A DNA stretch of 13,446 nt from Phycisphaerales bacterium (lineage in GTDB: Bacteria > Planctomycetota > Phycisphaerae > Phycisphaerales > UBA1924), in the NCBI GenBank assembly GCA_003511945.1, contig DOJA01000270.1:1-13446 (forward strand), read 5' to 3'. How positions within the stretch are numbered: the first letter of the stretch is position 1; every line of letters begins with the position of its first letter. Shown here piece by piece: positions 1 through 6,980 of this stretch. The position numbers and the translations under genes are program-made. Under the pieces are notes generated by a model, which saw only the letters and a list, made by a program, of their open reading frames with translations, was not told the origin of the DNA and ran no database searches.

Positions 1-2
1 CC

Positions 3-1955
3 CCCCCGCTCGATGACGCCAGCCCCGAGGAGCGCGAGGCCTACTGGTACCGCTTTGTGTACCAGGGCGACCGGATGAAGCAGCTCACCTGGCGCGCCGT
101 CGCGATGGGCGCCGTGATCGGCTGCGGCATGTCGATCGCGCACCTCTACACCTCCCTCAAGATCGGCTGGGGCTTCGGGGTTGCGATCACCGCCTGCGTC
201 ATCTCGTATGTCTCCTGGAATGTGCTCCGCACGCTGAGCGCCATGCGCCTCTCGAAGATGTCCATCCTCGAGAACAACTGCATGCAGTCGACCGCCTCCG
301 CCGCGGGGTACTCCACCGGCACCACGGTCGCGACCGCGGTCGCCGCCATGCTCCTGATCACCGGCGAGCACATGCCCTGGACGATCCTGGTCCCCTTCGT
401 CTTCTTCAGCGGCGCCCTCGGGGTCTTCCTGGCGATCCCGATGAAGCGCCAGATGATCAACATCGAGCAGCTCCGCTTCCCCAGCGGCATCGCCGCCGCC
501 GAGACCCTCAAGAGTCTGTACAGCGAAGGGCGCGAGGCCATGGCCAAGGCCTACACGCTGATCGCGGGGTTGCTGGTCGGCGCCGTGTTCGGGCTCCTCA
601 AGGGGCCGTCGGGCGTGCTGCACTGGTACGACCGCATGGTGGCGAACATCCGGCTCGATGAACGCTCCTTCCCGGTCGGATGGCTCAGCGCCGGTGCCGC
701 GAGCGCGGGCAAGGGTCTGTTCGGATGGGGGTTCGACCCCAGCGTGCTGCTGGTCGGCGCCGGGATGATCACGGGGCTCCGGGTGTCGCTGTCGATGCTG
801 CTCGGGTCCTCGATCCTGTACTTCGGGCTCGGGCCGTACCTGCTGCAGCAGGACCTGGCCAGCGAAGCGGCGCTCGCCGCGGGGACGATCACCGAGTTCG
901 AGCGCAACATCGACATGAACCGCAGCGGCACCACGCTCTACTTCAACCGCTGGGCGCTCTGGGGCGGCACCGCGCTGATGGTCTTCGCGTCGTTCACCTC
1001 CCTGGCGATGCAGTGGCGGACCATCGCCCGCTCCTTCCGCTTCACCGGCGCCGCGATCGAGGCCGAGAGCGATGTCGAGGCGATCCGCCGGCGCATCGAG
1101 GTCCCCTTCTCCTGGATGGTTTGGGCGCTGATCCCGATCGGCGTCGGGCTGGTGCTCGTGCAGTACCTGGGCTGGCGGACGCCCATCGTGCTCGGCGCCC
1201 TGGCGGTGGCGCTGTCGTTCGTCATCGCGCTGGTGTGCAGCCGCGCCACGGGCGAGACCGACACGACGCCCACCGGCGCCATGGGCAAGGTCACTCAGCT
1301 GCTCTACGCCGTCCTCCCGGGCTCGGCGGGCAACGCCACCGTCAACCTGATGACCGCGGGCGTCACGAGCAACGCCGGGCTCGCCGCGGCGGACCTCCTC
1401 ACCGACCTCAAGAGCGGCTACCTGCTCGGCGCCAACCCCCGCAAGCAGTTCTGGGCCCAGTTCATAGGCGTCTTCTTCGGGACCGCGGTGGTCGTGCCGG
1501 GCTGGTACCTCATGATCCCCGACCGCGACACGCTGAACACCTACCCCGCGCCCGCGACCAACCAGTGGCGGGCCGTCGCCGAGGCCCTCACCGATCCCAA
1601 GGGTCTGGCGAGCATCCCCGACAGCGCCCTGTGGCTGGGCGTCGTCGGCGCACTGCTGGGGGTGATCATCCCCACGCTCGAGCGGCTCTTCCCCAAGGCC
1701 CGCCCGTACCTGCCCAGCGCCATGGGGCTGGGGCTGTCGTGGGTCGTCGGGTTCAACAACAGTCTCTCCTTCGCCATCGGCGCGCTCATCGCCTGGGGCT
1801 GGACACGGATGAACCGCCGGAGCGGGGAGCGCTACGCCATCCCCCTCGCGTCGGGGTTCATCGCCGGGGAGTCGCTGCTGGCCGCGATGATGGCCATCCT
1901 CGCCACCCTTGCCGTCAAGTTCACCTGGTTGGCCGGGGCAGCACCGACGCCCTGA
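3..1955 (+). CDS. OPT-family oligopeptide/metal-chelate transporter, 5'-truncated by the window edge
   Basis: Inner-membrane protein of the oligopeptide transporter (OPT) superfamily, which imports peptides or metal chelates; the substrate cannot be told from sequence. The reading frame is open from the first base and the residues before the first possible start (GTG at 57) already look like the family, with EREAYWYRF leading into YQGD and QLTWRAV, so the true start lies outside the window. Seen: more than 640 residues with many hydrophobic helices; the FPSG motif near nt 477 followed by AAAETLKSL; and, late in the protein, LLGANPRKQFWAQFIG near nt 1420. OPT proteins are usually 600-700 residues, so only a short N-terminal piece is missing. 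The gene ends 23 bp before the end of the convergent Rrf2 gene, and no terminator hairpin is evident between them. No functional link with the nos genes is apparent. Confidence 0.9.
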   Translation, partial: PPLDDASPEEREAYWYRFVYQGDRMKQLTWRAVAMGAVIGCGMSIAHLYTSLKIGWGFGVAITACVISYVSWNVLRTLSAMRLSKMSILENNCMQSTASAAGYSTGTTVATAVAAMLLITGEHMPWTILVPFVFFSGALGVFLAIPMKRQMINIEQLRFPSGIAAAETLKSLYSEGREAMAKAYTLIAGLLVGAVFGLLKGPSGVLHWYDRMVANIRLDERSFPVGWLSAGAASAGKGLFGWGFDPSVLLVGAGMITGLRVSLSMLLGSSILYFGLGPYLLQQDLASEAALAAGTITEFERNIDMNRSGTTLYFNRWALWGGTALMVFASFTSLAMQWRTIARSFRFTGAAIEAESDVEAIRRRIEVPFSWMVWALIPIGVGLVLVQYLGWRTPIVLGALAVALSFVIALVCSRATGETDTTPTGAMGKVTQLLYAVLPGSAGNATVNLMTAGVTSNAGLAAADLLTDLKSGYLLGANPRKQFWAQFIGVFFGTAVVVPGWYLMIPDRDTLNTYPAPATNQWRAVAEALTDPKGLASIPDSALWLGVVGALLGVIIPTLERLFPKARPYLPSAMGLGLSWVVGFNNSLSFAIGALIAWGWTRMNRRSGERYAIPLASGFIAGESLLAAMMAILATLAVKFTWLAGAAPTP

Positions 1956-1978
1956 GCCCCCGCCCGGAGCCGCTCGCC

Positions 1979-2437
1979 TCAACGCTTGGGGCCGCCTCGG
2001 ACCGTGGGCTGAGCGAGGAAGCGGCACCGTGCGCCCGCGCGGGTGTTGGTCTCGATGACCTCCGCGAGCGAGGTCGCCGCGAACTCACCCTCGATGCGGC
2101 TGAGCGCATCGTCCAGGCGCCGGTGCAGCGGGCACAGTTGAAGGTGCGACGGGTTCCCCAGCGGGCAGCGCGTGATCCGCTGGATCGGATCGACCGCGTT
2201 GATCACCTCGAGCATGGTGATCCGGTCCGGCGAGCGGGAGAGCGCGAACCCGCCGTGCGGCCCGCGCTGCGAAGTGATGAGCTCCGCCAGCACAAGGTCG
2301 CGGAGCACCTTCGACAGGTACCCCCGTGGAACCTTGGTGCGCGCGGCGATGGTCTCGCTGTTCACCGCTTCGCCGCCTTCGAGCGAGGCGAGGTGGGTCA
2401 TGGCCCTCAGGGCGTACTCGGTGGTCTGTGAGAGCAT
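1979..2437 (-). CDS. Rrf2-family transcriptional regulator, candidate Fe-S/NO-sensing regulator of the nos genes
   Basis: 152-residue DNA-binding protein of the Rrf2 family (NsrR, IscR, RirA relatives). Seen: N-terminal winged helix with the family signature GYLSKVLRDLVLAELITSQRG (split here: GYLSKVLRDL at 39-48, SQRGPHGGF at 56-64), then a dimerisation helix region. Cysteines are C91, C102 and C138. C91 and C102 sit in CPLG and LCPLH, where Fe-S members carry cluster ligands, but the C-x10-C spacing differs from the C-x5-C-x5-C of NsrR/IscR. E7 aligns with the Asp ligand near the N-terminus of NsrR. Start ATG has GGAGG nine bases upstream. It is the last minus-strand gene after nosL, 87 bp away, so it may be read from the nos operon and from its own promoter. 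That it controls nos is inferred from position and from the palindromes at 2500 and 10083. The cluster and its ligand are not demonstrated. Confidence 0.9.
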   Translation of the reverse strand: MLSQTTEYALRAMTHLASLEGGEAVNSETIAARTKVPRGYLSKVLRDLVLAELITSQRGPHGGFALSRSPDRITMLEVINAVDPIQRITRCPLGNPSHLQLCPLHRRLDDALSRIEGEFAATSLAEVIETNTRAGARCRFLAQPTVRGGPKR

Positions 2438-2459
2438 GCGGGGGCGCCTCCAGCGAGCG

Positions 2460-2476
2460 GCGGCGCCCAGCGCCGC
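2460..2476 (-). repeat. 7-bp GC-rich hairpin in the leader of the Rrf2 gene
   Basis: GCGGCGC and GCGCCGC flank a 3-base loop, 23-39 bases before the Rrf2 start codon and just upstream of its ribosome binding site. There is no U-run, so it is not a typical intrinsic terminator. It may be an mRNA structure or simply chance in GC-rich DNA. Confidence 0.35.
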
Positions 2477-2490
2477 GGTGATTGGCGGAG

Positions 2491-2517
2491 AACAGTACCC
2501 GGATATCCGACAACAGT
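2491..2517. promoter_or_regulatory. Candidate Rrf2 operator: CGGATATCCG palindrome flanked by direct repeats
   Basis: Perfect 10-bp palindrome CGGATATCCG at 2500-2509, between nosL and the Rrf2 gene. It is bracketed by two AACAGT hexamers (2491-2496 and 2512-2517) that start exactly 21 bp apart, about two helical turns. The GATATC core with C/G flanks matches the palindrome at 10083-10094 upstream of the nos operon. An autoregulatory binding site is inferred. I could not assign a convincing -35/-10 pair here. Confidence 0.45.
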
Positions 2518-2524
2518 CCGAGCG

Positions 2525-3037
2525 TCAGGGCGTCTTCGGGGCCTGGCGCTCCCGTGCGGCTCGTCGGGCCTCCTTCCAGTCGAGCCGCGCCCGGATCAGC
2601 CCGCTCAGATCGACAACGCGCCCCTGGCGCGCCAGCGCGGCGCGCTCCGCGTCGTCTCGGGCCGCGAACGCCGCCAGCCCGGAGCCCATCGGCGTCGGCA
2701 GCTCGTCGGACGGGGCGACGATGTAGTGGGCCAGCTCCGCGGGGACCCAGGCCCGCGTCTCGTAGTCGCGTGCGAAGCGCTCGACCACCGTCCGCCCGTC
2801 GAGCCCCTCGCGCTCGTGGTCCAGCAGGCAGCCCAGGTCGTCGAACAGCAGGTGGGAGCGGAGCCCCCGGTCATCGACGAGCACGGCGCACGCGGAGCGA
2901 TCGTCGTCGATCAGCATGCCGCACTCGGCGCACTCGTCGCGCCCCAGCCGGAGCTCGGGTGGACCGGAGAGCGGCCGGTCGTCGCAGCCGGTCAGGGCGA
3001 GGGTGACCAGCGCCATCATGTTCAGCCGACGCCTCAC
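2525..3037 (-). CDS. nosL: NosL copper-binding lipoprotein
   Basis: Outer/periplasmic lipoprotein that binds Cu(I) and takes part in delivering copper to NosZ. Chosen start is GTG at 3037, giving 170 residues. It overlaps the nosY stop (GTGA) and has GGAGG eight bases upstream. Longer readings in this frame run back through nosY and are not real. Seen: short basic n-region and hydrophobic stretch ending in the lipobox LTGC, with the lipidated Cys at 18; then CAECGM at 36-41, the conserved NosL copper motif; FDDLGC at 65-70; and a C-terminal TPMGSGLAAF (115-124) like the family's PMG motif. Length fits the family. It is the last nos accessory gene in the run, translationally coupled to nosY. 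The C-terminal 25 residues are highly charged and look like a loose tail. Confidence 0.93.
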   Translation of the reverse strand: MRRRLNMMALVTLALTGCDDRPLSGPPELRLGRDECAECGMLIDDDRSACAVLVDDRGLRSHLLFDDLGCLLDHEREGLDGRTVVERFARDYETRAWVPAELAHYIVAPSDELPTPMGSGLAAFAARDDAERAALARQGRVVDLSGLIRARLDWKEARRAARERQAPKTP

Positions 3038-3918
3038 AGCGGTGACCTCCGGGAGAAGAGCAGGGCCGCCAGCACGAGCGGCGCCGCGATCCACGCGCCC
3101 ATGCAGGCGCCGAAGATCAGGTGCAGCCCGCGCCCGTACTCCTCGGTGGCGTAGAGCCCCGCAGGGCCCAGGACATCCAGACTCGCCTCGATCGCGTGGA
3201 GCGACCAGAGTTTGAAGACCTGCAGCGGATTGACCAGAGAGAGGGCGAGCAGCGACTGGACGCGCAGGCGGAGCGCGATCGCCCCGCCCATCAGCGCCAG
3301 GTCGGTGCCGAAGGCGAGCGTCAGCCAGACGAAGATCGCCGTCCCGACCGCGACCGAGGAGCGCCGGGCCAGCACCGAGATGAGGAACCCCAGACTGAGC
3401 ATCGCGAGCGCCAGGAGAAGCGCGAGCCCGCTCATCCAGAGCATGGCGACGGGGCTCGATGGCGCTCCCATCCAGGCCATGATGATCGAGCACGCGCCGA
3501 TCCCCAGCGCGATGCAGCCGAACAGCGCGCCCCCCAGCCCGACATACTTCCCCAGAAGCAGCTCCGTCCGCGTGATCGGCTGCGCCAGGATGTACGCGAG
3601 CATTCCCCGCTCCCGGTCGGAGGCGATCGACGACGCCCCCGCCGTCAGGGCCATGAGCGGCACGACCAGGAGCACAAGATTGGTCAGCCCCGCCGTCGTG
3701 CGCCCGAAGCCCGACAGCCCGGCCCCGCCCGCCCCGGCCGCCGAGACGAACGAGACCGCGAGGCCCAGCGAAGCGAACGCGAGCGTGTACAACCAGAACC
3801 ATCGGGTGCGGACCGCGTCGCGCAGCTCGCGCCGGGCGACGGTCGCGATGTTCCGGGCCGTCGAGGGCGCTCGGCGTGCGGAGACGACGGGGACGAGCGC
3901 GATTGGCAGTGCGGTCAT
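3034..3918 (-). CDS. nosY: NosY, membrane permease of the Nos ABC transporter
   Basis: Inner-membrane subunit that pairs with the ATPase NosF and with NosD in maturing the CuZ site of NosZ; structural work on other bacteria shows a NosDFY complex. Start ATG at 3918 overlaps the nosF stop as ATGA and has GGAGG seven bases upstream, which rejects longer readings; product 294 residues. Seen: amphipathic N-terminus with RRELRDAVRTRWFW, six hydrophobic segments, the cytoplasmic loop SDRERGMLAYILAQPITR (about 99-116) with ELLLGKY after it, typical of ABC-2 type permeases, and NPLQVFKLWSL before the last helices, where NosY proteins have NP-x-x-x-FR/K. Its stop overlaps the nosL start. Nothing in the sequence looks damaged. 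Confidence 0.93.
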   Translation of the reverse strand: MTALPIALVPVVSARRAPSTARNIATVARRELRDAVRTRWFWLYTLAFASLGLAVSFVSAAGAGGAGLSGFGRTTAGLTNLVLLVVPLMALTAGASSIASDRERGMLAYILAQPITRTELLLGKYVGLGGALFGCIALGIGACSIIMAWMGAPSSPVAMLWMSGLALLLALAMLSLGFLISVLARRSSVAVGTAIFVWLTLAFGTDLALMGGAIALRLRVQSLLALSLVNPLQVFKLWSLHAIEASLDVLGPAGLYATEEYGRGLHLIFGACMGAWIAAPLVLAALLFSRRSPL

Positions 3919-4796
3919 GTGTGCTCCTCCGCGCGGGCGGCCACGCCCACGACCTCGAAGTCGTCCACGGGGATGTTCGCCTCCGCCAGCACCCGGAACG
4001 GCGCCGCCTTGCGCCCGGTCGTCACCGGGACCAGCAGCCCCACCCCGTTGAGACGCGCGTCGAACCCGGCGCCCATGAGGGCGCTCCGCGCCCGCTCTCG
4101 GAGCGGCGCCGGGAGCGCCAGGTGCAGCACCTCGCCGGCGCCGAGCCCCGCGAGGAACTCGCGGCATGGCATCACGCTCGTCAGCCGCCCCTTGTCCAGG
4201 GCCGCCACCCGCTCCGCGAGCACGCCGATCTCGTCGATCCGGTGCGACGCGAACAGCATCGTGCGTCCGGCGCCCGACAGCCGCTTGAGCAGCGCGACGA
4301 ACTCGCCGCGCCCGACCGCGTCGAGACTCGCCGTCACTTCGTCCAGCACGAGCACCGGGGGGTCGCCCAGCAGCGCAATGGCCAGCGCCAGGCGCTGCTT
4401 CATCCCTCCGGAGAGCTCACGGACCCGCTTGGACGCGTGGTCGGAGAGGCCGACGCGATCAAGCGCCTCCTCCGCGCCGCGCGGGGCGAGCCCCTTGAGC
4501 CGGGAGAAGTGGCGCACCGCCTCACGCACCCCCAGCTCGTCGTGGAATCCGATCTCCTGCGGGACATACCCGATCAACAGCCGGGCCGCCTTCCCCCGCC
4601 GGAGCACATCATGCCCGCCGATGGTGATGCGTCCCCGGAATCGGATCAGCCCCAGCACGCACCGGATCAGCGTCGTCTTGCCCGCGCCGTTGGCGCCCCA
4701 GAGCGCGACGCTCTCGCCCGCGCCGAGCGTGAGAGACGCCTCGCGCACCGCGGTGTTCCGCCCGAACCGCTTGGTCACTCGCTCCGCAAGGATCAT
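3915..4796 (-). CDS. nosF: NosF, ATPase of the Nos ABC transporter
   Basis: Cytoplasmic ATP-binding subunit that powers the NosDFY assembly machine. 293 residues. Seen: Walker A GANGAGKTT (34-42), Q-loop Q80 in GYVPQE, ABC signature LSGGMKQR (128-135), Walker B VLVLDE (148-153) followed by VTASLD, where most ABC proteins have Pro in place of Val, and switch His185 in ASHR. All catalytic residues are present. The C-terminal 100 residues form an extra domain, as in other NosF proteins. The start ATG overlaps the nosD stop (ATGA) and is preceded by GGAGG; the end overlaps the nosY start in the same way, so nosD-nosF-nosY are translationally coupled and probably made in fixed ratio. Confidence 0.95.
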   Translation of the reverse strand: MILAERVTKRFGRNTAVREASLTLGAGESVALWGANGAGKTTLIRCVLGLIRFRGRITIGGHDVLRRGKAARLLIGYVPQEIGFHDELGVREAVRHFSRLKGLAPRGAEEALDRVGLSDHASKRVRELSGGMKQRLALAIALLGDPPVLVLDEVTASLDAVGRGEFVALLKRLSGAGRTMLFASHRIDEIGVLAERVAALDKGRLTSVMPCREFLAGLGAGEVLHLALPAPLRERARSALMGAGFDARLNGVGLLVPVTTGRKAAPFRVLAEANIPVDDFEVVGVAARAEEHT

Positions 4797-6208
4797 CGGC
4801 GCACCCCTCCGCCCAGGGCGATGAGCCCGGCCCCCGCGAGCACAAGCGCGGCCCCGCTCAGCAGGGACCCAACACGCGTCGCGCGCGCGCCGGCGAGCGC
4901 CGGGAGCGCCACGGGACGCATGAGGGGCACCTCGTCGGTGAAGAGCGGCTCCGGGCGGATGGCCGGCAGCGCCCGCCCGACGAACTCGACCGCCTGCTGC
5001 GCGGGGCTGAACAGGAACAGCCGGAGCGAGGGCCGGCGATCCATGAGGTTCTCAAAGAGCGTGTACGACTCATGGACGAAGTCGCCGACGCCGTCGTGGT
5101 CCTGGTCGTACCCGGTGTAGTCGCTCCAGAAGTTGCCCCGCTCGCCCTTCCAGAAGCGGTTGGCCTCCAGGGAGCCCCGGCCCGACACGCTGACCTGGGC
5201 GATGTTGTCGATGAGGTTGTTGCCCACCACCTCGTTCCCCCTTGCGGACGGGAGGAAGATGAACCCCGCGTCGTTGTACGCGATGGTGTTCGCGCTGAAC
5301 TCGCCCGGGCGGGCCTCGGTGAACGGCGAGCCGTCGATGTACACGCCCGCGCGGTTGCCGACGATGAGATTGTCGCGGACGGAGAAGCGGTCGGCCTCCT
5401 TCAGCCCCACGCCGTAGCCGCTGGGCCCGCGGTTGCGGAGCAGCCGGTTGCCGACGATCTCGATCCCGGTGCTGTACATCAGGTAGATGCCGACTGAGTT
5501 CCGGGAGAACTCGTTGCCGATGATGGTGACCTCGTCGCTGAACATCAGGTGCAGCCCGTACCGACAGTCGTGCCCCCGGTTGTCCCGGACCACGACCCCC
5601 GTCGAGTACCAGAGAATGGCGTCGCGCCCGCTGTGGATCGTGTTGCCCTCGACGAGGGTGCGGTCGCAGCGCCAGAGGCGCAGCCCGTCGCCGCGGCGCG
5701 CGATGTCGAGTGGCTTGCCGCCGATCCGGTTGCCAGTCACGCGGCTGTCGGGCGCCTCGCGCAGGTCGATCCCGAAGAGGATGTCGTCGAGAGTGTTCGC
5801 CTCGATCGTCGCTCGCGGCGCGGTCACCCGGATCGCCGCGTTCTCCTTGTCGAGGTCGATCCCCGTGTTGCGGACCGTGAACCCCTTGAGGGTGACATCC
5901 GGCGCCGTGATCTCGACGATGTCCCCGCTCCCTCCGCCGTCGATGATCGCCGCGCCCACCGCGATGAGACGGACCGGCTTGTCGATCCTCAGATGCTCCC
6001 GGTAGACCCCCGCGGGGATCTCGACGACCGCTCCGGGCGCCGCGTCGCGGAGTCGGCGCCCGATCTCGCCCAACGGGCCGGACGCTCCCCGCTCGATCGG
6101 CGCAGCGGGCGGCGCGTGATCGCTCGAGCCGGCGCCGATGGCTGGCCCGATCAGGGCGCCCAGCGCCGCGACGCCGATCACTCCCGTGATGACCAGTCGT
6201 GTCGCCAT
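4793..6208 (-). CDS. nosD: NosD, periplasmic beta-helix copper-assembly protein with C-terminal anchor
   Basis: Periplasmic partner of NosFY, needed for loading copper into NosZ. 471 residues. Seen: an N-terminal Sec-type signal (hydrophobic residues 4-26); AAPGAVVEIPAGVYRE (56-71) opening the CASH/right-handed beta-helix; a long run of repeats with N-x-I/V-x-x-N rungs such as GNEFSRNSVGIYLMYST; and the family hallmark NFWSDYTGYD followed by DHDGVGD. The last 25 residues (GSLLSGAALVLAGAGLIAL then GGGVRR) form a transmembrane helix with a positive end, so the protein should be tethered to the inner membrane. The start lies three bases after the nosB-like stop, with AAGGG seven bases upstream. 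Length and motifs are normal for the family. Confidence 0.95.
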   Translation of the reverse strand: MATRLVITGVIGVAALGALIGPAIGAGSSDHAPPAAPIERGASGPLGEIGRRLRDAAPGAVVEIPAGVYREHLRIDKPVRLIAVGAAIIDGGGSGDIVEITAPDVTLKGFTVRNTGIDLDKENAAIRVTAPRATIEANTLDDILFGIDLREAPDSRVTGNRIGGKPLDIARRGDGLRLWRCDRTLVEGNTIHSGRDAILWYSTGVVVRDNRGHDCRYGLHLMFSDEVTIIGNEFSRNSVGIYLMYSTGIEIVGNRLLRNRGPSGYGVGLKEADRFSVRDNLIVGNRAGVYIDGSPFTEARPGEFSANTIAYNDAGFIFLPSARGNEVVGNNLIDNIAQVSVSGRGSLEANRFWKGERGNFWSDYTGYDQDHDGVGDFVHESYTLFENLMDRRPSLRLFLFSPAQQAVEFVGRALPAIRPEPLFTDEVPLMRPVALPALAGARATRVGSLLSGAALVLAGAGLIALGGGVRR

Positions 6209-6211
6209 CGT

Positions 6212-6877
6212 TCAGCCCTTGGCCTCCGCGCGGGCGCGGAGCGTGAGCGGGCGGTACGCACGACGGTGGAAGAAGAACCCGACGATGATCAGCCCGGCCG
6301 CGAGGCACGCCAGCCAGTAGCCGGCGCCGAACGCGGCGTAGGTCCTGAACTGTCCGATCCCGCCCTCGCCGATCACGGTCGGAACGAACGGCTTCACGGA
6401 CGACGACAGGGGCGCGTCGGGGTCGAGGTTCAGCCCGAACGAGCGCATCCAGTAGTACAGGTCGAGGATGAACCCCAGCGGGAAGGTGATCGCCGGGATC
6501 GCCAGCAGGACCGCCCACTTGCTGTGAACGAACGCGGCTCCCTCGACGAGCAGGAACATCGCGATGATCATCCACACCGACGCCGCCCGCTCGAACGCGG
6601 CGGCCTCTCCCAGGGGACGCATCCCGATGTAGTGGTTCAGCCCGTCGATCTCCCGGACATCTCCGGTGAGGTGGTTGCAGTAGGCCGTCAGGAACAGCCC
6701 GTCGGGGTACTGCGGCGCGACGAGCTCCATGTGCCAGTAGGGCACGAAGATCGAGACGAGCAGCACCACCCGCGCCAGCATGAAGATCAGCGTAGGGGTC
6801 AGGTAGCGCAGCGGACGCCGGCTCCGTTCCTCCGGGGGCACGCGCGGTCCGATGAGAGCGCCGATGAAGCCGGACAT
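6212..6877 (-). CDS. NosB-like membrane protein of clade II nos clusters
   Basis: 221-residue integral membrane protein of unknown biochemical role. Its place between nosZ and nosD is that of nosB in clade II clusters, where a small multi-spanning protein is required or associated by unknown means. Seen: four hydrophobic segments at about 26-46, 99-119, 121-143 and 182-203. Between the first and second, a roughly 50-residue extracytoplasmic loop contains PQYPDGLFLTAYCNHLTGD and GLNHYIGMRPLGE, the most conserved-looking part, rich in His, Tyr, Cys and Met that could bind metal. There is no CXXCH, so it is not a c-type cytochrome. The start ATG has GGGAGG five bases upstream, and the stop is three bases from nosD. 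I recognise the GLNHYIGM loop as a recurring feature of this position in nos clusters, but the name nosB is by position and topology only. Confidence 0.8.
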   Translation of the reverse strand: MSGFIGALIGPRVPPEERSRRPLRYLTPTLIFMLARVVLLVSIFVPYWHMELVAPQYPDGLFLTAYCNHLTGDVREIDGLNHYIGMRPLGEAAAFERAASVWMIIAMFLLVEGAAFVHSKWAVLLAIPAITFPLGFILDLYYWMRSFGLNLDPDAPLSSSVKPFVPTVIGEGGIGQFRTYAAFGAGYWLACLAAGLIIVGFFFHRRAYRPLTLRARAEAKG

Positions 6878-6943
6878 GTGATCCTCCCGCCGCGCCGCGG
6901 CGTGGTGCGGCCCGCTCGGTGCGGGTCCGTCGCGTGAGAATCC

Positions 6944-6969
6944 CCCGGGCGGGCGATGACCCGCCCGGG
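6944..6969 (-). repeat. Perfect 10-bp stem-loop between nosZ and the nosB-like gene
   Basis: CCCGGGCGGG (6944-6953) and CCCGCCCGGG (6960-6969) pair perfectly around a 6-base loop, starting 12 bases after the nosZ stop in the minus-strand transcript. All ten pairs are G-C. The bases that follow on the minus strand lack a U-run, so a pure intrinsic terminator is unlikely. A 3' mRNA stabiliser or partial terminator that sets nosZ above the downstream genes is the best inference. Confidence 0.7.
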
Positions 6970-6980
6970 AGTGTCATCGC

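Noticed and set aside
1956..1978. Shared terminator between the convergent transporter and Rrf2 genes
   Set aside because: The 23-bp gap has no inverted repeat or T-run that I can see.
680..2431. A 583-codon plus-strand frame overlapping the transporter and the Rrf2 gene
   Set aside because: Arg/Pro/Gly-rich shadow crossing two recognisable genes, with no domain.
3038..3802. N-terminal extension of nosL in the same frame
   Set aside because: It would overlap nosY for 765 bases; the GTG at 3037 has a ribosome site, the GTGA overlap and a lipoprotein signal right after it.
3919..4167. N-terminal extension of nosY
   Set aside because: It lies inside nosF in another frame; the ATG at 3918 has GGAGG and the ATGA overlap.
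5070..6977. A 635-codon minus-strand frame across nosD and the nosB-like gene
   Set aside because: Out of frame with both genes, extreme Arg/Pro content, no ribosome site.
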